DNA of 64,000 bases from Nitrospiraceae bacterium (GTDB lineage: Bacteria; Nitrospirota; Nitrospiria; Nitrospirales; Nitrospiraceae), in NCBI GenBank assembly GCA_919902505.1, contig CAKKRE010000027.1, positions 1 to 64,000 of the forward strand, given 5' to 3'. Shown in pieces: positions 1-9,576 of the stretch (position 1 is its first letter; each line of letters opens with the position of its first letter). Below the pieces are notes generated by a model. The model was given only the letters and a program-made list of their open reading frames with translations. It did no database searches and was not told the DNA's origin. A program made the position numbers and the translations under genes.

Positions 1-33
1 TTCGGAATGGCGGCCACTGCCCCTCTGACCATC

Positions 34-55
34 AGTCATGAATAATGCGGGCTAG
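34..55. repeat. Right end of a TATTCATGA-type inverted-repeat element
   Basis: The bases just left of selO end in TCATGAATAATGCGGGCTAG, the same right terminus as the complete elements at 38203-38399 and 63100-63295. Only this end lies in the window; bases 1-33 do not obviously match the known copies. The terminal CTAG (52-55) contains, on the minus strand, the TAG stop of selO. Confidence 0.6.
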
Positions 56-1527
56 GACGAGCAGCTGACGCTGAGGTGTTTGCCCCAGTTCGGGGGGGCG
101 GCGGCGTAGGAATTCATGCCGGGTTGCTCGGTGTAGGGCTGTTGCAGCAGCGTCAGCAGCCGGTCGATCTCGGAATAGTCTTTCTGCTGGGCCTTCTCGA
201 TGGCTCCTTGGGCGAGATAGTTACGCAGGACGTATTTAGGATTGACCCGATCCATCCGAGTCCGGCGCTCCTCGTCACGACTCTGCTCGCTCTTCAGCCG
301 GTCACGATACTGACCGGCCCAGACATCGAACCGATCCGGATTCAGGAAATGCTCGCGTAGGCGCTCGTTCTTGGCGCCCACGGCGGATGAAAATGTGCCG
401 AGCTCACGCCAGAAGATCGTGTAATCGACACGGCTGCCGACCATGAGCGATTTCAATTCTTGTAGTAGGGCTTCATCCTCCCCACGGTCTTCCACCAAAC
501 CCAACTTGGCGCGCATGTGATTTCGATAGTGCCGATCGACGCTCGCCTGGTAGCCATCCAAGGCTGCTTTCAATTCTTCCTTGGGCGCGAGCGGCAGCAG
601 GGTTTGCGCCAAACAACTGAGGTTCCAGAGCCCGATATACGGCTGCTGGTTGAAGGCGTAGCGCCCGTTATAGTCCGAGTGGTTGCAAATGAAGCCGGGG
701 TCGTAGTCATCCATGAAGCCATAGGGGCCATAGTCCAGCGTCAGGCCGAGAATCGACATGTTGTCGGTATTCAACACGCCGTGCGACCAGCCGACCGCTT
801 GCCATTGCGCGATCAGGCTCGCCGTGCGCTCGACCACGTCGGCAAAGAAGCGGGCATACTTGTCGGTGGCCTGTGCAAGGTCGGAGAAATGCATCTCGAT
901 GGTGTAGTCGGCTAATCGTTGCAAATGCTCGTGCTGCTTCCGGTAATAGAAAATCTCAAATGTGCCGAACCGCACATGTGACGGCGCCATCCGGACGATC
1001 GTTGCGCCGCTTTCGACCTGCTCGCGATACACCTTGTCGTCGCTGCCGATCAGACACAGGGCCCGCGTGGTCGGGATACCGAGTCCGTGCATCGCTTCGC
1101 AGCAAAGATATTCACGGATCGCCGAACGAAGCACGGACCGACCATCCCCGTCGCGCGAGAAGGGCGTCATGCCCGCGCCTTTGAGGTGCAGATCCCAGCG
1201 TTCCCCGCGCCCGTTCGTCACTTCCCCGAGGAGGATCGCCCGGCCGTCGCCGAGCTGCGGCACGTACACCCCGAACTGATGGCCGGAATAGAGCATGGCC
1301 AACGGCTCCATGCCCGGCACAAGAAGGCTTCCGCCGAACACCCCGGCAAATTCCGGCCTTGTCGCTTCCCGAGGATCGAGATCGAGCAGTTCAATCGCCG
1401 CCCGGTTCGCGCTGATGAGAAACGGGGGCGTGGCAAACGGTGTCGGGTTCACCTTGGCGTAAAATACGTCCGGCAGACGCGCGTAGCTGTTATCGAACGG
1501 GAGGGTTTCGAGACTGTGGGCTGTCAT
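52..1527 (-). CDS. selO: Protein adenylyltransferase SelO (YdiU/UPF0061)
   Basis: A 491-residue SelO pseudokinase, which transfers AMP from ATP to Ser/Thr/Tyr of target proteins and is linked to redox stress in the known family. The family hallmarks are visible: the WDLHLKGAG segment with the nucleotide-binding Lys, RDGDGRSVLRSAIREY, GWSHGVLNTDNMS (the kinase-like Asn/Asp region) and DYGPYGFMDDYDP (metal-binding DFG counterpart). It ends in Ser-Cys-Ser-Ser; the Cys sits where animal SelO carries selenocysteine (U-S-S end), so the redox-active C-terminal residue is kept as Cys. Length matches bacterial members. It follows the MpsC-like gene by 19 bp on the same strand, so the two are probably co-transcribed. 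The stop codon lies inside the terminal CTAG of a repeat element. Confidence 0.96.
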   Translation of the reverse strand: MTAHSLETLPFDNSYARLPDVFYAKVNPTPFATPPFLISANRAAIELLDLDPREATRPEFAGVFGGSLLVPGMEPLAMLYSGHQFGVYVPQLGDGRAILLGEVTNGRGERWDLHLKGAGMTPFSRDGDGRSVLRSAIREYLCCEAMHGLGIPTTRALCLIGSDDKVYREQVESGATIVRMAPSHVRFGTFEIFYYRKQHEHLQRLADYTIEMHFSDLAQATDKYARFFADVVERTASLIAQWQAVGWSHGVLNTDNMSILGLTLDYGPYGFMDDYDPGFICNHSDYNGRYAFNQQPYIGLWNLSCLAQTLLPLAPKEELKAALDGYQASVDRHYRNHMRAKLGLVEDRGEDEALLQELKSLMVGSRVDYTIFWRELGTFSSAVGAKNERLREHFLNPDRFDVWAGQYRDRLKSEQSRDEERRTRMDRVNPKYVLRNYLAQGAIEKAQQKDYSEIDRLLTLLQQPYTEQPGMNSYAAAPPNWGKHLSVSCSS

Positions 1528-1546
1528 CGCGCTTCGTGACCTTGGG

Positions 1547-1915
1547 CTACCGGAAGTTGGCTTCGAGATCGGATTCTAACGTGAAGACGAAAATGCGCTC
1601 GCCGACCACGGTGTCGATGTCGGTAAACAAGGCCGTGATCTTCGCACCGATCAAATCCGCCACCTGTTCACAGAGCCGTTCCCGGCCCTGGGCGATGAGG
1701 TTCTGCCGAAGCCGCTTGACCATATCGATACCTTCGGCGGTTTTGGCCAGTTGCCGCTCCGCGGGCGTCAGCACACCCTTCAACCGCACGACGAGCATGT
1801 CCCGCACAATGAACACCCGGACATCGTCCGGACCTCGGCCCAGAAATTCCTGCTCGAACTTGATGATCGCCGTCCGGACGGCGGCTTCCTTTTCTCCCTT
1901 GCTCGCCACGGGCAA
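1547..1915 (-). CDS. DUF2294 / MpsC-like protein
   Basis: A 122-residue soluble protein resembling the DUF2294 family, now called MpsC-like after a proposed part of a Na+-translocating membrane-potential system in staphylococci. Visible features are an N-terminal helix (AAVRTAIIKFEQEFLGRGP), the family-like strand VRVFIVRDMLVVRLKGVLTPAE and the C-terminal DIDTVVGERIFVFTLE segment. There is no signal peptide or membrane helix. It lies just upstream of selO on the same strand. The biochemical role of this family outside staphylococci is not established, so function is left open. Confidence 0.75.
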   Translation of the reverse strand: MPVASKGEKEAAVRTAIIKFEQEFLGRGPDDVRVFIVRDMLVVRLKGVLTPAERQLAKTAEGIDMVKRLRQNLIAQGRERLCEQVADLIGAKITALFTDIDTVVGERIFVFTLESDLEANFR

Positions 1916-2068
1916 TAGATCCTTCTGAATGGTTGATCGAGATCACGCGCGGCCGATTATACCTACGGGTCAACAATTTCATCCAGTCCAGCCGGTTCAG
2001 AGCAGAGCTTTCGGGCGCTGGGACGAACCATCGCCTCGTGATTGATATCAGAATGGACCTAATGCCAA

Positions 2069-2097
2069 TTGACGATAGCGCACGACTTGGGTATATT
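2069..2097 (+). promoter_or_regulatory. Sigma-70-type promoter of toxin-antitoxin operon
   Basis: TTGACG (2069-2074), a 17-bp spacer and TATATT (2092-2097) make a near-consensus promoter about 45 bp before the antitoxin start. The surrounding 1930-2140 stretch is visibly richer in A/T than the neighbouring genes, as is common for horizontally acquired toxin-antitoxin modules. Confidence 0.6.
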
Positions 2098-2142
2098 CAT
2101 AGAACAATAATTAGGACGTACTATGGATCTTCTGAGGGCTCC

Positions 2143-2424
2143 ATGCGGAAAATCAAACTGTCTGAAGATTTGACTCCCATTAGCGAGTTTCGCCTGCATA
2201 CCGCGGAGTTGGTGGCTCGAGTAAAAAGAAACCGTCGGCCTTTGATCCTGACTCAACACGGCCGTTCCACCGCGGTGCTGGAGGACATACAGGAATTTGA
2301 ACAGAAAACCGAACGATTGGAACTGCTGGAGGCCATCGTCATGGGGCTGCGCGCGGCGGAGAACGGCGAGGTGGTGTCACATGCGAAGGCCATGGCTGAA
2401 TTGGATAGGCTCCTAGATGCCTAG
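2143..2424 (+). CDS. Phd/YefM-family antitoxin
   Basis: A 93-residue antitoxin. The N-terminal half (MRKIKLSEDLTPISEFRL, then KRNRRPLILTQHGRSTAVL) matches the Phd/YefM fold, which dimerises, binds its own operator and neutralises a RelE/ParE toxin with its C-terminal tail. ATG 2143 was chosen because the family homology begins there; a longer open frame upstream (from 1933) crosses the promoter. The last 8 bases overlap the toxin start, indicating translational coupling. Confidence 0.85.
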   Translation: MRKIKLSEDLTPISEFRLHTAELVARVKRNRRPLILTQHGRSTAVLEDIQEFEQKTERLELLEAIVMGLRAAENGEVVSHAKAMAELDRLLDA

Positions 2425-2731
2425 GCGGACCACCCTGGTCTGGACTCGCCCTGCCCTTGACGCGCTTCTTGACGCTGTGCGGTACATCAAGCGGGATAAG
2501 CCACTTGCTGCGGAACGGTTTGCGGCACTCATCCGAGCCAAGGTCGGAAGACTGAGACAATATCCGGAGTCGGGCCGTCTGGTGGCGGAATTCCCCGCCA
2601 GTGGCCTACGGGAGATTGTCGTCGAGGACTACCGCATCATCTATCGGGTGCAGCAGGGGCGTAACCGGGTCGACATTGTGACGCTGCGTCACGGCACGCG
2701 TCAGCTGGAACCACCTACCGATGCCCCGTAG
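2417..2731 (+). CDS. RelE/ParE-family toxin
   Basis: A 104-residue RelE/ParE-type toxin. Visible pattern: TRPALDALLDAVRYIKRDKPLAAERF (N-terminal helices), LRQYPESGRLV, then LREIVVEDYRIIYRVQ and VDIVTLRHGTRQL, which form the family's C-terminal beta-sheet core. ParE members poison gyrase and RelE members cleave mRNA on the ribosome; the sequence alone does not decide which. It overlaps the antitoxin by 8 bp and forms a complete type II module with it. A second, separate Phd/ParE pair occurs at 49537-50153. Confidence 0.85.
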   Translation: MPRRTTLVWTRPALDALLDAVRYIKRDKPLAAERFAALIRAKVGRLRQYPESGRLVAEFPASGLREIVVEDYRIIYRVQQGRNRVDIVTLRHGTRQLEPPTDAP

Positions 2732-3121
2732 TCGGCTGGTGGCGCTACCCTGCTGCACCCGACTCACTGCACCAAGGCATCAGACCGCCGCATCGTCATT
2801 GCTCTACCCTGTGCCAGGCCAGCAAGCCTCAGCCCTCGTGCCTCGGCGCGATCCGCTGAATCAATGTACGAGAAGCGCAGAGAAAACTCGGGCCAGACAC
2901 GACACCGGGGACTAGGCCCGTCGACCTCATCGCCCAGCCCTGCCGCGCCGACTTTTTGCTTGCAATTGCGTGGGCACCGCGGCTACATCTACCGTAGTTT
3001 TCCGGTGGTGCCGCCGACAGGCCGTGAATCGCGCGTAGCCCGGACCCACCGCATTGATGTAATGAGACAGGCAGTAGGGTCTTGCCGGTGTTTCCCCTCA
3101 GGGAAAGGCCGGGGACAGTGC
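2732..3121. other. Intergenic leader region upstream of the DAB operon
   Basis: This gap contains no convincing ORF. It leads into the terminator-like hairpin at 3122-3174. Short self-complementary stretches occur (for example around 3020-3115), and the whole segment could be a transcribed 5' leader, but I recognise no riboswitch class. A possible weak promoter is TTGCAA near 2958 with TACATC about 18 bp downstream. Confidence 0.4.
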
Positions 3122-3174
3122 AGGCCAGTCGTTGGTACCTTGCTTCAAGGACCGTCGGCTGGCCTTTTTCTTTT
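3122..3174 (+). terminator. Intrinsic terminator / possible attenuator before dabB
   Basis: AGGCCAGTCG (3122-3131) pairs with CGGCTGGCCT (3155-3164) over 10 bp (one G-U), followed by TTTTCTTTT. It ends only 36 bp before the dabB start and points into the operon. The preceding gene ends almost 400 bp upstream, so an attenuator in the operon's own leader is more likely than a simple end-of-gene terminator. The controlling signal is unknown. Confidence 0.65.
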
Positions 3175-3210
3175 CATGGGAAGCCTTTGTATGGGACACA
3201 TGGAATCGGT

Positions 3211-4905
3211 ATGTCGTTTTTAGCGCTCGTCCCGCTGTTGCCGTTGTTGACGGCGTTCATCGTGATGACCGGCGATCGCGCGGAGCAGGACCAGAGTGCC
3301 AGGGCGGGGTTGTTCCCCGTCGTGGCGGCGTTTCTCGGGTCCCTCATCGCCCTGTGGGTGGTGACCTCCGGGGATCCGATCACCATCCAGCTCTACGATC
3401 CGGCCTCCATCGCCAACCTTGCCTTCCCCATCGGGTTTTATATCGATCGGCTCAGCGCGGTCATGATGGTGCTGATCACGGGCGTGACCACGCTCATCTA
3501 CCGCTATTCGATGGGCTATATGTATCAGGATCGTGGATATCGCCGGTATCTCGGGATGCTCGGCATCACGACCTCGGTGCTGCTCTGCATGGTCTCCAGC
3601 GCCAACCTGGTGATGCTGTTTATCTTCTGGCAGATTCTCTCCTGGCTCCTGTTTCTGCTCGCGCACAACCACGCGCATGCCGCCACGCTGTCCGGCGCGG
3701 CGAACACGTTTACGATATTACGGCTCAGCGATGCGGCGTTTCTGGCCGGGATCGTCCTCGCCTATTCGCTCTACGGCACGTTCGAGTTTCAGACATTATT
3801 TACCCGCGCCGCGGAAACGCCCATCACCCTGTCCCTCTGGCCTGACCTCGGCTGGGAGATGAACGGCGTCACGGCGGTGACCCTACTTATTTTTATCGGG
3901 GCCATGGGCAAGTCGGCACAATTTCCGATCCACACCTGGCTGCCACGCTCGCTGTATGCGCCGACGCCGGTCCACGCGCTTCTGCACGCCGGCATCATCA
4001 ACGCCGGAGGATTCCTGTTGAACCGTCTGGCCCCGCTCTACGGTCTGAGCCCGACCACCCTGCATGTGGTGTTCGTGATCGGCATGCTCACGGCAATTCT
4101 GGGCGCCACCATGATGTTGACGCAAAACGACATTAAGAAGACGCTCGGCTTTTCGACGATCGGCCAGATGGGCTACATGATTATGGAATGCGGGCTGGGC
4201 GCGTTTTCCCTCGCCGTATTCCATTTGATCGCCCACGGCCTGTTCAAAGGCACGGTGTTCCTGAACTGCGGCAACGTGATCCACAAGGCCCGCCAGGAAC
4301 CCTCGTTTCCACCAATCGACCGCGAGGCGGAGGAAAGCGAATTCTCCAACCTGACCTGGTCCACCGGATTCCTGACCACCCTGCTCTTGCCGCTCGTGAT
4401 CCTGCTCGTCACGCACGGCGTGTTGCGCATCCCGCTGATCGAGTCACAGGGCACCGTGATTTTCCTGTTCTTCATCTGGGTCACCTCCTCGCAGGCCATT
4501 CTCTCCCTGACACGTATTCGCGCCGTGGCCTCTTGGAAGGTTTCCACCGCCATGCTGGTCACGCTCATCATCGTGGTCTTCACGTACCTCTTTGCGGTGG
4601 AGAGCTTTACGCATTTTCTGTATCCGAATCCGGAGGTGGTGGCATCGTATTTCAAGGCCGCCGCGCTGCCGGGCCGGCTCTTCGACAGTCTGGTGGTCGG
4701 CACGACAGTGCTCACGATCCTCAGCTGGGGCTATCTCTATGCGCATGCACATGGGCGCACGGTCAAAATTCCCGGCTGGATCGACGTCTTCCTCGTTCGC
4801 CTCTATGTCCTGTTCATGAACCGCCTCTACCTGGATCAGCTGTATCTGAAGTTCGGCCGGATGGTGACGCTCGTCGCCCATCACCTGGAAAAGCGGTTGT
4901 CGTGA
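3211..4905 (+). CDS. dabB: NuoL-like proton-conducting subunit DabB of DAB inorganic-carbon transporter
   Basis: A 564-residue polytopic membrane protein of the NuoL/MrpA/DabB proton-conducting family. The core segment GKSAQFPIHTWLPRSLYAPTPVHALLHAGIINAGGFLL and the following QNDIKKTLGFSTIGQMGYM are the proton-translocating helices of the complex-I antiporter domain. DabB proteins pair with DabA and couple ion movement to vectorial CO2 hydration. The assignment as DabB rather than a respiratory NuoL rests on dabA two genes downstream. ATG 3211 was chosen because the hydrophobic N-terminus (MSFLALVPLLPLLTAFIV) begins there; the frame is open further upstream, but that part runs through the terminator hairpin. 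A 55-bp gap follows before the next subunit. Confidence 0.88.
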   Translation: MSFLALVPLLPLLTAFIVMTGDRAEQDQSARAGLFPVVAAFLGSLIALWVVTSGDPITIQLYDPASIANLAFPIGFYIDRLSAVMMVLITGVTTLIYRYSMGYMYQDRGYRRYLGMLGITTSVLLCMVSSANLVMLFIFWQILSWLLFLLAHNHAHAATLSGAANTFTILRLSDAAFLAGIVLAYSLYGTFEFQTLFTRAAETPITLSLWPDLGWEMNGVTAVTLLIFIGAMGKSAQFPIHTWLPRSLYAPTPVHALLHAGIINAGGFLLNRLAPLYGLSPTTLHVVFVIGMLTAILGATMMLTQNDIKKTLGFSTIGQMGYMIMECGLGAFSLAVFHLIAHGLFKGTVFLNCGNVIHKARQEPSFPPIDREAEESEFSNLTWSTGFLTTLLLPLVILLVTHGVLRIPLIESQGTVIFLFFIWVTSSQAILSLTRIRAVASWKVSTAMLVTLIIVVFTYLFAVESFTHFLYPNPEVVASYFKAAALPGRLFDSLVVGTTVLTILSWGYLYAHAHGRTVKIPGWIDVFLVRLYVLFMNRLYLDQLYLKFGRMVTLVAHHLEKRLS

Positions 4906-4960
4906 CCATGCAACGCAGCCACACGAACAACGGCACGGCGCCGGCGGTCGGAGGCCGGTC

Positions 4961-6268
4961 ATGATCAAGACCTGGATGACGCCGTGGCTGCTCATGGCCG
5001 TCCCCTTCCTCGGCGCGGCGCTCAGCCTACTCCTTCGCGCGTCGCTCCAACGGATGAAGACCTCGGCCCTCCTGACCACCGTGGCCTGCCTGCTCGTCGT
5101 CATCGGGACGCCCTGGGCGCTGGGCGACACGCTGGCCGGTGTGCCGTTTCTCTGCCTGCTCCCGCTGACGGCGTTTCTGTCGCTCCTCGGCCAACCGTTG
5201 CACCGCGACAATACTTCGGCCTGGACGGCGACGCTGGTGCTACTGGGACTGGGACTGGGCATCCTCACCGCTCAAGCGCCGGCGCACGACGTCATGCTCC
5301 TGATACTGCCCGGCTTGCTCTGCATCCTGCTCTATCGATACCAATCCGGAGCCACGTCGGAGACCTGGCGGGGGTTATCGGCCTACGGACTGAGCATGGT
5401 GTCGGCCGCGCTGGCCTTGGTGCTCACGACACCGGCCTCGACGGTGGCCCTGTTGGTCACCTGTGCCACGCTGCTGCCGCTCCTGCCCGTTCACAGCGGA
5501 TTCATTGCGACCTTGACCGGATTACCGGGCAATCTCCCCGCGTTTCTCGTCTTCCTGCTGCCGACGGTCGGATTCCATACCCTGCTGACGTTGCTCCCGA
5601 ACCTGACCGTCACAACCCTCCACACCGTGACGATTCTGGCGTTGGCGGGCGCCGTGTACGGTTCGCTCCGGGCACTGATTCAGGCGCGCCCGCTGCCGCG
5701 GCTTGCCTACGCCGCCCTCGCGTTTTTCGGCATGCTCTGGTGGTATGTCGCCGACACCGGCACCGCCCCCGTGCAAGCGACGGTCTATCTCAGCGCCGTG
5801 GGGCTCGCGGCCAGCGGACTGCTGCTGGCCTGGTATGCCATCCGGGCCCGGTATGGCGATATCGATCTACGCGCACTCGGCGGGCTCGCCTATCCCATGC
5901 CGCGCTTCAGCACCCTGTTGGCGCTCCTGGCGCTCGCCGCGCTGGGCATGCCGCCCTTCGGCGTGTTTTCCGGATTCCTGGGCATGCTGCTGATGCCCAC
6001 GTTTACACCCTCCGGGCCCTTTGCCGTCGTCATGATCGTCTGGCTCACCGCCTCCTGGTATTACACCGATCTCGTGCAACAACTCGTCTTCGGCCGGCAA
6101 CGCGTGGATGTGCGATACGACGACTTACGCCAGACGGAGTTCGCCTCGTTGGTGCTGCTGCTGTTATTGCTGCTGGCCCTCGGCACGGCCCCCTCGCGCT
6201 TTTTCGACTCGTACGTACCGACACCCCCGGCCACGGTCGCCATGCAGGAGGGCACATGGATCCGGTGA
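4961..6268 (+). CDS. NuoM/MrpD-like second membrane subunit of the DAB operon
   Basis: A 435-residue, very hydrophobic protein with about 12-14 predicted membrane helices. It is diverged but NuoM/NuoN/MrpD-like: the segment LLPVHSGFIATLTGLPGN occupies the place of the HTWLPxAHxxAP motif of proton-translocating subunits, and PMPRFSTLLALLALAALGMPPFGVFSGF matches their late helices. The usual charged residues of the motif are partly lost, so it may be structural rather than pumping. Its end overlaps the dabA start by 13 bp, which argues for tight translational coupling and a stoichiometric partner of DabA/DabB. Simple two-gene DAB systems lack this extra subunit. Confidence 0.7.
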   Translation: MIKTWMTPWLLMAVPFLGAALSLLLRASLQRMKTSALLTTVACLLVVIGTPWALGDTLAGVPFLCLLPLTAFLSLLGQPLHRDNTSAWTATLVLLGLGLGILTAQAPAHDVMLLILPGLLCILLYRYQSGATSETWRGLSAYGLSMVSAALALVLTTPASTVALLVTCATLLPLLPVHSGFIATLTGLPGNLPAFLVFLLPTVGFHTLLTLLPNLTVTTLHTVTILALAGAVYGSLRALIQARPLPRLAYAALAFFGMLWWYVADTGTAPVQATVYLSAVGLAASGLLLAWYAIRARYGDIDLRALGGLAYPMPRFSTLLALLALAALGMPPFGVFSGFLGMLLMPTFTPSGPFAVVMIVWLTASWYYTDLVQQLVFGRQRVDVRYDDLRQTEFASLVLLLLLLLALGTAPSRFFDSYVPTPPATVAMQEGTWIR

Positions 6269-9200
6269 TCCGCACCGACGACCCGGCAGATCTCGAAACC
6301 CGCCGCATGGAACTGCGAGGCACGATCCGCCTCGCCAGCGAAGTCATCGCGCAGTATTGGCCGATGCGGACCTTTGTCCATCACAATCCATTGCATAGCC
6401 TGGAGTACCTCCCGTTTACGGAGACCGTCCGCCGCGGCCGACAATTCCTCGGCGGTCACGGGTATCTCCTCGGTGACGTGTATCGGCGCTATTTGAAATC
6501 GGGCCGAATCCTGGTCCGCCATATCGACGAGGCCCTGGCGCCCCTCGCGCTCGACCAGGAAATCGATCTGGGCCCCTGCCGTATTTCCCATCGTGACGTG
6601 TTGCGGGCCTGCCTGACCCATGGCCTCTCCTCCGCAACCGACGAACCGCTCGATCGACTGATGGAACGTGAGCCGAACGAGGAGCAGGTCGAGGCGCTGG
6701 CCGAACGACTGGTCTCGTTCTCTACACCCACGGTTCAGGAACGGATGGCCGTCACGGTTCGGGAGGATGTCGACGCGCTCGGACGCCATCTCACCCTCTC
6801 CAACTGGTGCGACGAGACGCTGGGCAGCCACATCGTCGAACAGATCAACAGCGAGCTGGTCAAATGGTGCGAAGCGTTTCTGGACGAAGGCCATGCCGCC
6901 TGGTCCATGCCGGGTCGGGACCAGGGCCTCTACGCCGCCTGGAAGCAGGCGGCCGGGAAAGAATGGACAACGTGCGGCATTGCGGACAGCCGCCGGAAAA
7001 TTGCGGCGCTGCCGGAGCATCCCGAAGACGCCGTATTGGACTGCCTGGAAGCGCTAGCGATCCCCGGGAAATTCCGGCAGGACTACCTGTCGCTCCAACT
7101 GGCGGCCCTTCCGGGTTGGGCCGGCTTCATCAAATGGCGCGCGGAAGAAACCGGCTATGCCTGGCAGCAGGCCTACCCCGTCGGACTGGTGAAGTTCCTC
7201 GCCGTGCGCTTGTGGTATGTGCGCGAACTGGTCCAAAAAGTCTGCCGGGAAGAATTGGGCATCGAAGGGAACTATCCCGCGGTGACGGACTACATGACGC
7301 AGCAGTCTCATGCGTACTTCATGCACAAGGAATGGGCCGCCGGACGACTCCCCGCTTCCATGGCCGACCGGGTCGCCCGCCTGCATGCCAACACCAGACA
7401 CCGTCAGCAGGGAACGCCGGCCCTCGCCCATGAATGGGAGCAACTCACCCATCACTATCAGATCGAATTCGGACCGCGCCGCGAACGGGCTGCGCAGCGG
7501 CTCATGGCGCGACGCCTGCTCACGCTGGCCCAGGCGCTCGAGATCGTTCCAGCCCTGCTGATGGACGGTCCGCCGACGGCCCTTCGCATCTTGCTGGATT
7601 GGATCGACGCCTTCCCGGAATCCGCGCATGGTCCGGTGTGGCTCAAGGCCTTCGAGGCCGGGTATCAGGATCACCTCTTCGGCATGTTGCTGCGCGCGCC
7701 GGTCAAACCCCAACCGGCCGCCGCCGAGCACCATCCGCCGGTGCGGCCCCACTCCCAATCTGTCTTTTGCATCGATGTGCGCTCCGAGCCGTTCCGCCGC
7801 CACCTGGAATCCACCGGCGCAAACGACACCTATGGGTTTGCCGGTTTCTTCGCGGTCTTCATCCGGTATCGGGCCTGGGGCAAAGAACACGAGACCGAGC
7901 AGTTCCCGGTCATCATGCGCGCGAAAAACGAAGTGCGTGAGATCCCCCGCAGCTATCTGGATCACTACGTGTCCAAACACCAGTCCCGCGCGAAACTCGT
8001 CCACGCCGGACATACGCTGCTGCACGATCTGAAGGAGAACGTCGTCACCCCCTATGTCATGGTGGAGTCGCTAGGCTGGTTCTACGCGCTGCCTATCATG
8101 GGCAAGACGATGTTGCCCGCCCTCTACAAACGGTTGACCAATTGGGTGCGGCGGTTATTTGTCCCCCCCATCGCCACGATTCTCACGGTGGACAAACTGG
8201 CGCCGGCCGAAACCGAGGAAATGGTGGTCTCCGAACAGCGGGCCTTGATCTGGAAAGCGCTGCGCGGCCGGCTCGGCCTGCATGGATCGCGTGTCGAGGC
8301 CGAATTCGTCGAGGCCCTGCGGCGACGCGCGCTGGACGACGATGCCCCGGTGGAACCGTTCCTCAGCGACGCGGCCAGATCGGTCGATCTGTCCACCGAC
8401 CAACTCACCACCTTCCTCGAAGAACTCCGGCGGCACTACCGGATCAATCGCCGCGCGGCCTCCCACCAGAAAGAGCGGATCACGCGAACCGGCTTCACGC
8501 TCGAAGAACAGGTCATGACCGTGGAAACCGCCCTGCGCATGATGGGCCTGGTGAGAAATTTCGCCCGCCTCGTGCTCTTCTGCGCCCATGGCAGCACCAC
8601 CGAGAACAACCCCTTCGAGTCGGCGCTGGACTGCGGCGCCTGCGGCGGCAACGAGGGCAAACCGAACGCGCGCGTGCTGGCCGCGATGGCCAACCGCCCG
8701 CCGGTGCGGGAACGGCTGGCGAAACGCGGCATCGAAATCCCCTCCGACACCCACTTTCTCGCCGGGCAGGTCGATACCACGACGGACGAGGTGCACCTGT
8801 TCGATCTCGAAGATGCGCCGCCGACCCATCGCAAGGACGTGGCCCGACTGTACGACGACTTACGCGAAGCCGCGCAACTGACCAGCCAGGAACGCTGCAC
8901 CCGGTTTCCCGATGTGGGGACTGTCCTGCCCCTCGACCAGGCATCGGCGCATGTGGCCGGACGGAGCGCGGACTGGAGCCAGGTGCGGCCGGAATGGGGC
9001 TTGTCCAGCAATACGAGCTTCATCATCGGCCGCCGGGAGTTGACGAAGGGACTGAACCTGGCTGGGCGCGTCTTCCTTCACTCGTACGACTATCGGGAAG
9101 ATCCGACGGACCGCTGGCTGGAAGTGCTGCTGACCGCGCCGCAGGTGGTGGCGCAGTGGATCAACCTGGAGCATTATTTCTCGGCCGTGGACAACGACGT

Positions 9201-9525
9201 CTATGGAAGCGGGAGCAAGATCTATCACAACGTCGTCGGCCGCATCGGCATCATGTCCGGCCCCTGGAGCGATCTCCGGCTCGGCCTCGCCTGGCAGACC
9301 GTCATGAACGACGACCTGCCCTACCATGAACCGATGCGCTTGCTGACGCTGGTGGAAGCCTCGCGCCCGCGGATCGAGAAACTCATTGCGCGGCACGAGG
9401 TGCTGCAACATTTCTATCACAACGAGTGGGTGCACCTGGCTGCGCTGGACCCTGAGGACGGAATCTGGTACCGCTACATGCCCTCGGGAGTCTGGCGCCG
9501 CGTGAGGAATCCCGGTGACACATAA
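6256..9525 (+). CDS. dabA: DabA (DUF2309) catalytic subunit of DAB inorganic-carbon pump
   Basis: A 1089-residue DUF2309 protein, the cytoplasmic beta-carbonic-anhydrase-like subunit that hydrates CO2 to bicarbonate in an energy-coupled way. The residues defined in the Halothiobacillus DabA2 protein can be placed by motif: Cys505-x-Asp507 in VFCIDVRSEPFRRHL, and His778 and Cys793 in FCAHGSTTENNP...ALDCGACGGNEGKPNARVLA. The 15-residue spacing between His and Cys is preserved. ATG 6256 overlaps the preceding gene by 13 bp; the frame is open far upstream, but that part is the shadow of the NuoM-like gene. It is longer than the roughly 800-residue DabA2 type, with an enlarged N-terminal half before the first motif. 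It supplies inorganic carbon for autotrophic growth. Confidence 0.93.
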   Translation: MDPVIRTDDPADLETRRMELRGTIRLASEVIAQYWPMRTFVHHNPLHSLEYLPFTETVRRGRQFLGGHGYLLGDVYRRYLKSGRILVRHIDEALAPLALDQEIDLGPCRISHRDVLRACLTHGLSSATDEPLDRLMEREPNEEQVEALAERLVSFSTPTVQERMAVTVREDVDALGRHLTLSNWCDETLGSHIVEQINSELVKWCEAFLDEGHAAWSMPGRDQGLYAAWKQAAGKEWTTCGIADSRRKIAALPEHPEDAVLDCLEALAIPGKFRQDYLSLQLAALPGWAGFIKWRAEETGYAWQQAYPVGLVKFLAVRLWYVRELVQKVCREELGIEGNYPAVTDYMTQQSHAYFMHKEWAAGRLPASMADRVARLHANTRHRQQGTPALAHEWEQLTHHYQIEFGPRRERAAQRLMARRLLTLAQALEIVPALLMDGPPTALRILLDWIDAFPESAHGPVWLKAFEAGYQDHLFGMLLRAPVKPQPAAAEHHPPVRPHSQSVFCIDVRSEPFRRHLESTGANDTYGFAGFFAVFIRYRAWGKEHETEQFPVIMRAKNEVREIPRSYLDHYVSKHQSRAKLVHAGHTLLHDLKENVVTPYVMVESLGWFYALPIMGKTMLPALYKRLTNWVRRLFVPPIATILTVDKLAPAETEEMVVSEQRALIWKALRGRLGLHGSRVEAEFVEALRRRALDDDAPVEPFLSDAARSVDLSTDQLTTFLEELRRHYRINRRAASHQKERITRTGFTLEEQVMTVETALRMMGLVRNFARLVLFCAHGSTTENNPFESALDCGACGGNEGKPNARVLAAMANRPPVRERLAKRGIEIPSDTHFLAGQVDTTTDEVHLFDLEDAPPTHRKDVARLYDDLREAAQLTSQERCTRFPDVGTVLPLDQASAHVAGRSADWSQVRPEWGLSSNTSFIIGRRELTKGLNLAGRVFLHSYDYREDPTDRWLEVLLTAPQVVAQWINLEHYFSAVDNDVYGSGSKIYHNVVGRIGIMSGPWSDLRLGLAWQTVMNDDLPYHEPMRLLTLVEASRPRIEKLIARHEVLQHFYHNEWVHLAALDPEDGIWYRYMPSGVWRRVRNPGDT

Positions 9526-9576
9526 ATCGCAACCGGCATCAGCTCGGAAGAGACCTTTTTTCAAAGGAGTGGACAC

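Noticed and set aside
3040-3174. Cobalamin or similar riboswitch before dabB
   Set aside because: GGGAAAGGCCGGGGACAGTG is loosely reminiscent of the B12-box region, but the conserved core and AACTGT-type strand are missing; only an unclassified terminator-like hairpin can be supported.
8142-9329. 395-codon plus-strand frame inside dabA
   Set aside because: Arg/Gly/Ala-rich shadow in another frame; dabA has all catalytic residues in its own frame.
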